The notes under the pieces: model-generated
Told to the model about the DNA's origin: nothing
Database searches by the model: none
What the model saw: the letters and a program-made list of their open reading frames with translations, nothing else
Assembly: GCA_015061805.1 (NCBI GenBank)
Contig: SUVV01000021.1
Location: 1-36,480, forward strand
Direction: 5' to 3'
Length of the DNA: 36,480 nucleotides
Source: Lentisphaerota bacterium
Lineage (GTDB): Bacteria; Verrucomicrobiota; Lentisphaeria; Victivallales; Victivallaceae
Shown here: positions 32,181-36,480 of the stretch, piece after piece
Layout: every line of letters starts with the position of its first letter
Numbering within the stretch: position 1 is the stretch's first letter
Program-made: the position numbers and the translations under genes

Positions 32181-33593
32181 ATGAAACTGAAATTTTACAA
32201 CACATTGTCTCGAAGTCTTGAGGATTTTGAACCCATCGTGCCGGGTACCGCAAGAATGTATACCTGCGGTCCCACAGTCTACAATTTCGCCCATATCGGA
32301 AATTTTCGAGCCTATACTTTTGAAGATATCCTCCGGCGTACTCTGGAGTATTTCGGATACAAAGTTACCCAGGTGATGAACCTCACCGATGTCGATGATA
32401 AGACCATCCGGGATTCCAAAGCCGCCAATCTGCCGCTGGACACCTTTACCCGCAAATACAAAAATGCCTTTTTCGACGATATCAAAACTCTGAAGATCGA
32501 ATCCGCCGAAGTCTATCCCGCCGCGACCGGACACATTCCGGAAATGATCGATCTCATCAACAAACTTATGGAAAAAGGTTTCGCTTACAAAGCCAGCGAC
32601 GGCTGCGTTTATTTCTCGATTTCCAAGTTTGAAAAATATGGACAGCTCGCCCGTATCGACCGCGATAATCAGCGCGACGGCGTGCGTATTTCCAATGATG
32701 AATACGCCAAAGATGCCGTCGGTGACTTCGCACTGTGGAAAGCATGGGACGCTGATGACGGCGATGTCGCGTGGGACAGCCCGTGGGGCAAGGGCCGCCC
32801 GGGATGGCACATCGAATGCAGTGCGATGTCCATGAAGTATCTCGGCGACAGTTTCGATATTCACACCGGCGGCGTGGACAACATGTTCCCGCACCACGAA
32901 GACGAAATCGCCCAGAGCGAAGCCGTCACCGGTAAAAAATGGGTCAACTACTGGCTCCATTGCGAACACCTCATGGTCGGCAATACCAAGATGTCCAAGA
33001 GTCTGGGTAACTTCTACACTCTCCGTGACCTGCTGGACAAAGGTTGGAGCGGCCGGGAGATCCGCTGGGTGCTGATTGGCGCTCATTACCGCAAAAAACT
33101 CAACTTTACCTTTGAAGCACTCAAACTTGCCCGCGAAACTCTCGGCAAATTTGATGAATTTTTCAAACGCCTGCGTACCGTGAAAAACGATGGTGACGGC
33201 GCTTCAGCGGCACAGATTGTCGCCGATGCCGAAACTGCTTTCGCTTCCGCAATGGCTGACGATCTCAATATCTCCATGGCGCTTGCCGCGCTCTTTGATC
33301 TCATGCGGAATATCAACCGCCTTGCAGATGAAAACAAACTTGATCGTACCGGGGCGGAAGCTGCACTTGCCGCATTCCGTAAGTTCGATACGGTCATCGG
33401 ATGTCTTGAGGTCGATACCGTCCGGGAAGATGCCGCAATTCCGGCAGAAGTGACTGCTCTTGCCGAAGCGCGCGCCATCGCCCGTAAAGAGAAAAACTGG
33501 GCAGAAAGCGACCGTTTGCGCGATGAAATCGCCAAACTCGGTTATGCCGTCAAAGATGCTCCGGGCAATGTCTGGCAACTTCATAAACTCTAA
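32181..33593 (+). CDS. cysS: Cysteinyl-tRNA synthetase
   Basis: A 470-residue class I synthetase. It shows MYTCGPTVYNFAHIGNFR (zinc Cys and the HIGH-type motif HIGN), WHIECSAMSMKYLG, NMFPHHEDEIAQSE (further zinc ligands) and KMSKSLGNF. The C-terminal helical anticodon domain ends in the usual WAESDRLRDEIAKLGYAVKD. The start at 32181 is chosen because GGAG lies about 9 nt upstream and the frame's earlier ATG (32136) overlaps the antiporter gene. No T-box or other leader is seen, and it appears to be transcribed from the antiporter promoter. Confidence 0.97.
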   Translation: MKLKFYNTLSRSLEDFEPIVPGTARMYTCGPTVYNFAHIGNFRAYTFEDILRRTLEYFGYKVTQVMNLTDVDDKTIRDSKAANLPLDTFTRKYKNAFFDDIKTLKIESAEVYPAATGHIPEMIDLINKLMEKGFAYKASDGCVYFSISKFEKYGQLARIDRDNQRDGVRISNDEYAKDAVGDFALWKAWDADDGDVAWDSPWGKGRPGWHIECSAMSMKYLGDSFDIHTGGVDNMFPHHEDEIAQSEAVTGKKWVNYWLHCEHLMVGNTKMSKSLGNFYTLRDLLDKGWSGREIRWVLIGAHYRKKLNFTFEALKLARETLGKFDEFFKRLRTVKNDGDGASAAQIVADAETAFASAMADDLNISMALAALFDLMRNINRLADENKLDRTGAEAALAAFRKFDTVIGCLEVDTVREDAAIPAEVTALAEARAIARKEKNWAESDRLRDEIAKLGYAVKDAPGNVWQLHKL

Positions 33594-33606
33594 AAAAGGA
33601 AATATT

Positions 33607-35079
33607 ATGAAAAAAATTGTTTTGTGGATGCTGGCTCTGTCGGCATTGGGGGTCAATGCCGCAGTCAAACTGCCGGGGATTTTCTCGGATCACGCGGTAT
33701 TGGCCAAAAAGGCGAAAGTTCCGGTTTTCGGCAAGGCTGACCCCGGCGAAAAGGTGGTCGTCGAATTCAATAAGCAAAAGCGCGAAACTGTTGCCGGACA
33801 AAACGGCAAATGGCGGGTCGATCTCAATCTCGCTGATTCTCCAGAAGGTCCTTTCGAACTCAAAGTCAATAACATTGTTATCAAAGATGTGATCGTCGGC
33901 GAAGTGTGGCTCTGCTCCGGTCAGTCCAACATGCAGTATGCTCTCAGCGGTTCCATCGGACGCAAAGAAGAGTGTGCAAAACCGATCGGCAGCCGCTTCC
34001 GCTGCTTCAATGTCAAGCGCAACAGCAGCAAAGTTCCGCTGGAAGAAGTTGGCGGCAAATGGGTGTATGCCACATCCACCTATTCTCCCTCATTCCCCGG
34101 AGTCGGTTATTTTTTCGGTAAAAAACTGCTCGCCGAAATCAATCGTCCGGTCGGTTTGATCAATGCTTCATGGGGCGGCACCGATATCACTGCATGGATC
34201 AGTTGGGAGGCCATCAGCGAAAACAAGGCGGCTTTGGCGCGTTCCAAAAAGAAAGATGCCGCTAATCTGCCCAAACGCGAACGTGTGAAACCGACCCGGC
34301 TTTACAATGCCATGATCTATCCGCTTTTCCCGTATGCTCTGAACGGTACCATCTGGTATCAGGGCGAACGCAATGCCCGCAATGCTCACGAATACGCCGA
34401 TCTCACCCGGGCTATGGTTGCATTATGGCGGAAAAATTTTGAATTCAGCGAGATGCCCTTCTACTGGTGCAGTCTGGCTGCTTATAATCCCAAAACCAGT
34501 GATCCCAATGCGCCATCCAACTGGGCGCGGCTCCGTGAACAGCAGACTTTGGCGCTGAATGTTCCCTTTACCGGACAGGCGATCCTGACCGATGCCGGAG
34601 AATCTCACAATATCCATCCGCGTGATAAGAAGACTCCGGGGGAACGCCTCGCCGCCATCGCGCTTGCCAATGTCTACGGTAAAAAGGTTCCTTTTGCCGG
34701 ACCTTCTGCAACCGGATTTACCCGTAAAGGCAACAAGATCGTCATCACTTTCAAAGATATTGAAGGCGGTTTGGTTTCCGTTGTCCCATCTGAATACGCA
34801 TATGATACCCGTGGCAAAAACGGACGGCCAAAATCTGCTAAAATCGTCCGCAACAGCCCCGACACTCAGGTTGAAGGCTTCGCAATTTGCGGCAAAGACG
34901 GCAAATATTTCTGGGCGGACGAAGCGGTGATCGACGGCGATACTGTGATCGTTTCCTCTGCCAAGGTGGCAGAACCTGTCGGTGTGCGTTATGCATGGGC
35001 GCAGAATCCGACCGCAAGTTTGTATAACAAGGCTGGCTTCCCGGCTGTTCCATTTCAGAAAAAGGATATTGCAAAATGA
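33607..35079 (+). CDS. Secreted sialate O-acetylesterase-like protein (SGNH/SASA family)
   Basis: A 490-residue protein. It starts with a signal peptide MKKIVLWMLALSALGVNA, then a short beta-sandwich domain (LPGIFSDHAVLAKKAKVPVF ... DPGEKVVVEF). The catalytic SASA domain has WLCSGQSNMQYAL (Ser nucleophile), ASWGGTDITAWIS, IWYQGERNA and a final DAGESHNIHPRDK with the Asp/His pair. Family enzymes remove O-acetyl groups from sialic acids or other sugars outside the cytoplasm. AAAGGA lies before the ATG, 13 nt after cysS, suggesting read-through from the same promoter. The first 263 bp of the beta-sandwich region are nearly identical to those of the next gene. Confidence 0.9.
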   Translation: MKKIVLWMLALSALGVNAAVKLPGIFSDHAVLAKKAKVPVFGKADPGEKVVVEFNKQKRETVAGQNGKWRVDLNLADSPEGPFELKVNNIVIKDVIVGEVWLCSGQSNMQYALSGSIGRKEECAKPIGSRFRCFNVKRNSSKVPLEEVGGKWVYATSTYSPSFPGVGYFFGKKLLAEINRPVGLINASWGGTDITAWISWEAISENKAALARSKKKDAANLPKRERVKPTRLYNAMIYPLFPYALNGTIWYQGERNARNAHEYADLTRAMVALWRKNFEFSEMPFYWCSLAAYNPKTSDPNAPSNWARLREQQTLALNVPFTGQAILTDAGESHNIHPRDKKTPGERLAAIALANVYGKKVPFAGPSATGFTRKGNKIVITFKDIEGGLVSVVPSEYAYDTRGKNGRPKSAKIVRNSPDTQVEGFAICGKDGKYFWADEAVIDGDTVIVSSAKVAEPVGVRYAWAQNPTASLYNKAGFPAVPFQKKDIAK

Positions 35080-36480
35080 AAAAACGTTTTTTTACTGCAT
35101 GGCTTGCCATAATTGCAGCATTGCCGCTGTCGGCGGCTGTCTCATTGCCGGGGATTTTCTCGGATCACGCGGTACTGGCCAAAAAGGCGAAAGTTCCGGT
35201 TTTCGGCAAGGCTGACCCCGGTGAAAAGGTGGTCGTCGAATTCAATAAGCAAAAGCGCGAAACTGTTGCTGGAAAAAACGGCAAATGGCGGGTCGATCTC
35301 AATCTCGCTGATTCTCCGGAAGGTCCTTTTGAACTCAAGGTCAATAACATTGTCATCAAAGATGTGATCGTCGGCGAAGTGTGGCTCTGCTCCGGTCAGT
35401 CCAATATGGCGTGGCGCCTGAATAGAAGCGAGGGTTTCTCCCTCGCCAGGACCAAACCGGTCGGCAGTCGGCTCCGCAGTTTCAATGTTTCGTTGAAAAG
35501 TATGGCTCAACCCAGTGATGTGATCAACGGGAAATGGGTTTATGCTGACCCCGCCAATGTAGGCAGTTTCTCCGGAGTCGGATACTTTTTCGGGAAAAAA
35601 CTGCTTGCTGAACTCAATACTCCCGTCGGTCTGATCAACGATGCCTGGGGCGGTTCTCCGATCGAAGCGTGGATGACCAGCGATGCTGCCAAAGTCGTTC
35701 CCATGGTGGCTCAGCGTGATGCTGAAACCTCAAAGGCGTTCAAGGCGTACCCCGAAAAACGCAAGAAATATCTGACCGATGTTGTCGAATGGGCAAATAA
35801 TAACGGTCGCAAAGATACCGTCCGCAAGTGTCCGGATGCCGGAACCAAGTGGAAAAAAGTTTCAACAGTTCCGGTCGGCAGCGGTGTTATCTGGATCCGC
35901 AATCAGGTCACTTCCAATGAAACTTCGCTCAAGTTCAATTTGCAGCGTCAGCGGGTTCCCTTTACGGTTTGGGTCGACGGCAAAATGGTCTTTGAATGGA
36001 GTCTGGAAAGCGCTGTCCTTTTCCACTATCCCCGCTTTACCGTTTCCGGCCTCAAGCCGGGCAAACATGAAATCATGTTCCGCATTTACAATCCGCTCAG
36101 CATCAATTGGAACTTCAATACCAATATGATCGTGGGGTCGGTCGATTTCGGCGGAAAGAAATGGGAATATTTCCGGGAAGTCTCTTTCAAGAATAAGACC
36201 GCTCCCGCGCCTGCTCAACCGGGAGCCACTCCCAGAGAGTTTTTCAACAGTCAGCGTCTTTTCAACGGTTGTATCTACGGCTTGCTTCCCTATGCCATTG
36301 ACGGCGTGATCTGGTATCAGGGGGAAACCAATGCCGGACGTTTCAAAGAATACGCCGCGCTCAAGCGGGCGCTGATCGCGGATTGGCGCAAACATTTTGA
36401 ATTCCCGGAAATGCCCTTCTACTGGTGCAATCTTGCCAACTACAAGCCGAAAAATGCCAATGCGGATGCGTTTGAGGTAT
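35076..36480 (+). CDS. Second sialate O-acetylesterase-like protein, 3' end beyond the window
   Basis: An open frame of at least 468 codons that continues past 36480. It begins MKKRFFTAWLAIIAALPLSA, a signal peptide, and overlaps the preceding stop (ATGA). It has LCSGQSNMAWRL (Ser nucleophile), NDAWGGSPIEAWM and IWYQGETNAG. Unlike its neighbour it carries an insertion of about 150 residues (roughly 220-380) with a jelly-roll look (IWIRNQVTSNETSLKFNLQ ... FTVWVDGKMVFEW). This is the accessory domain common in longer members of the family, where it may bind carbohydrate. The Asp/His end of the catalytic site is outside the window, so activity cannot be judged. Confidence 0.9.
   Translation, partial: MKKRFFTAWLAIIAALPLSAAVSLPGIFSDHAVLAKKAKVPVFGKADPGEKVVVEFNKQKRETVAGKNGKWRVDLNLADSPEGPFELKVNNIVIKDVIVGEVWLCSGQSNMAWRLNRSEGFSLARTKPVGSRLRSFNVSLKSMAQPSDVINGKWVYADPANVGSFSGVGYFFGKKLLAELNTPVGLINDAWGGSPIEAWMTSDAAKVVPMVAQRDAETSKAFKAYPEKRKKYLTDVVEWANNNGRKDTVRKCPDAGTKWKKVSTVPVGSGVIWIRNQVTSNETSLKFNLQRQRVPFTVWVDGKMVFEWSLESAVLFHYPRFTVSGLKPGKHEIMFRIYNPLSINWNFNTNMIVGSVDFGGKKWEYFREVSFKNKTAPAPAQPGATPREFFNSQRLFNGCIYGLLPYAIDGVIWYQGETNAGRFKEYAALKRALIADWRKHFEFPEMPFYWCNLANYKPKNANADAFEV

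Overview
The window looks like chromosomal DNA from an uncultured Gram-negative-type bacterium, most plausibly a PVC-superphylum member of the Lentisphaerota/Victivallales kind. This is inferred from the gene mix: a giant leaderless beta-helix protein, sialate O-acetylesterases, a PVC-style M19 dipeptidase variant and a Gfo/Idh/MocA oxidoreductase with a glycosidase-like neighbour. No rRNA or other phylogenetic marker gene was available to confirm it. A recurrent promoter shape, TTGNNN-N16/17-TATATT, is visible upstream of several transcription units.

Layout. 1-447: 2.3 copies of a hairpin-rich 195-bp tandem repeat. 448-1968: a promoter, a long leader and a triple zinc-ribbon membrane protein. 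2023-2243: a shared bidirectional terminator and rpsU on the minus strand. 2392-5769: a plus-strand operon (M19 dipeptidase-like, GNAT acetyltransferase, secreted metallophosphoesterase) with ATGA-type overlaps. 14007 down to 5782: a long minus-strand unit, aroE - prepilin peptidase - comEB-like deaminase - cinA - recN - glycosidase-like protein - Gfo/Idh/MocA oxidoreductase, which puts several competence-associated families together. 14123-18453: a lipoprotein, then a ppx/gppA-HD gene overlapping ppk (polyphosphate metabolism). 18561-19318: two small unknown proteins behind a strong promoter, closed by a long terminator hairpin.

19580-29881 is the centrepiece: one 3433-residue open frame with no N-terminal signal peptide, a pectate-lyase-like beta-helix start, thousands of residues of beta-strand repeats, RTX-like glycine/aspartate repeats and a PPC-like C-terminus. 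It is flanked by arrays of a 10-bp-phased TCTCYCAA-type decamer (upstream at 19443-19515, downstream at 30351-30390 and 30500-30523). It is followed by a strong terminator and by about 630 bp of structured intergenic repeats. In two of these, a hairpin is conserved with a compensatory base change.

30625-36480: a K+/H+ antiporter, cysS and two tandem secreted sialate O-acetylesterase-like genes, the second running off the end of the window. The two esterases share an almost identical 263-bp N-terminal segment (9 differences) but are strongly diverged elsewhere, which points to gene conversion or recent partial duplication. The best candidates for something undescribed are the giant leaderless protein together with the phased decamer arrays and structured repeats around it.
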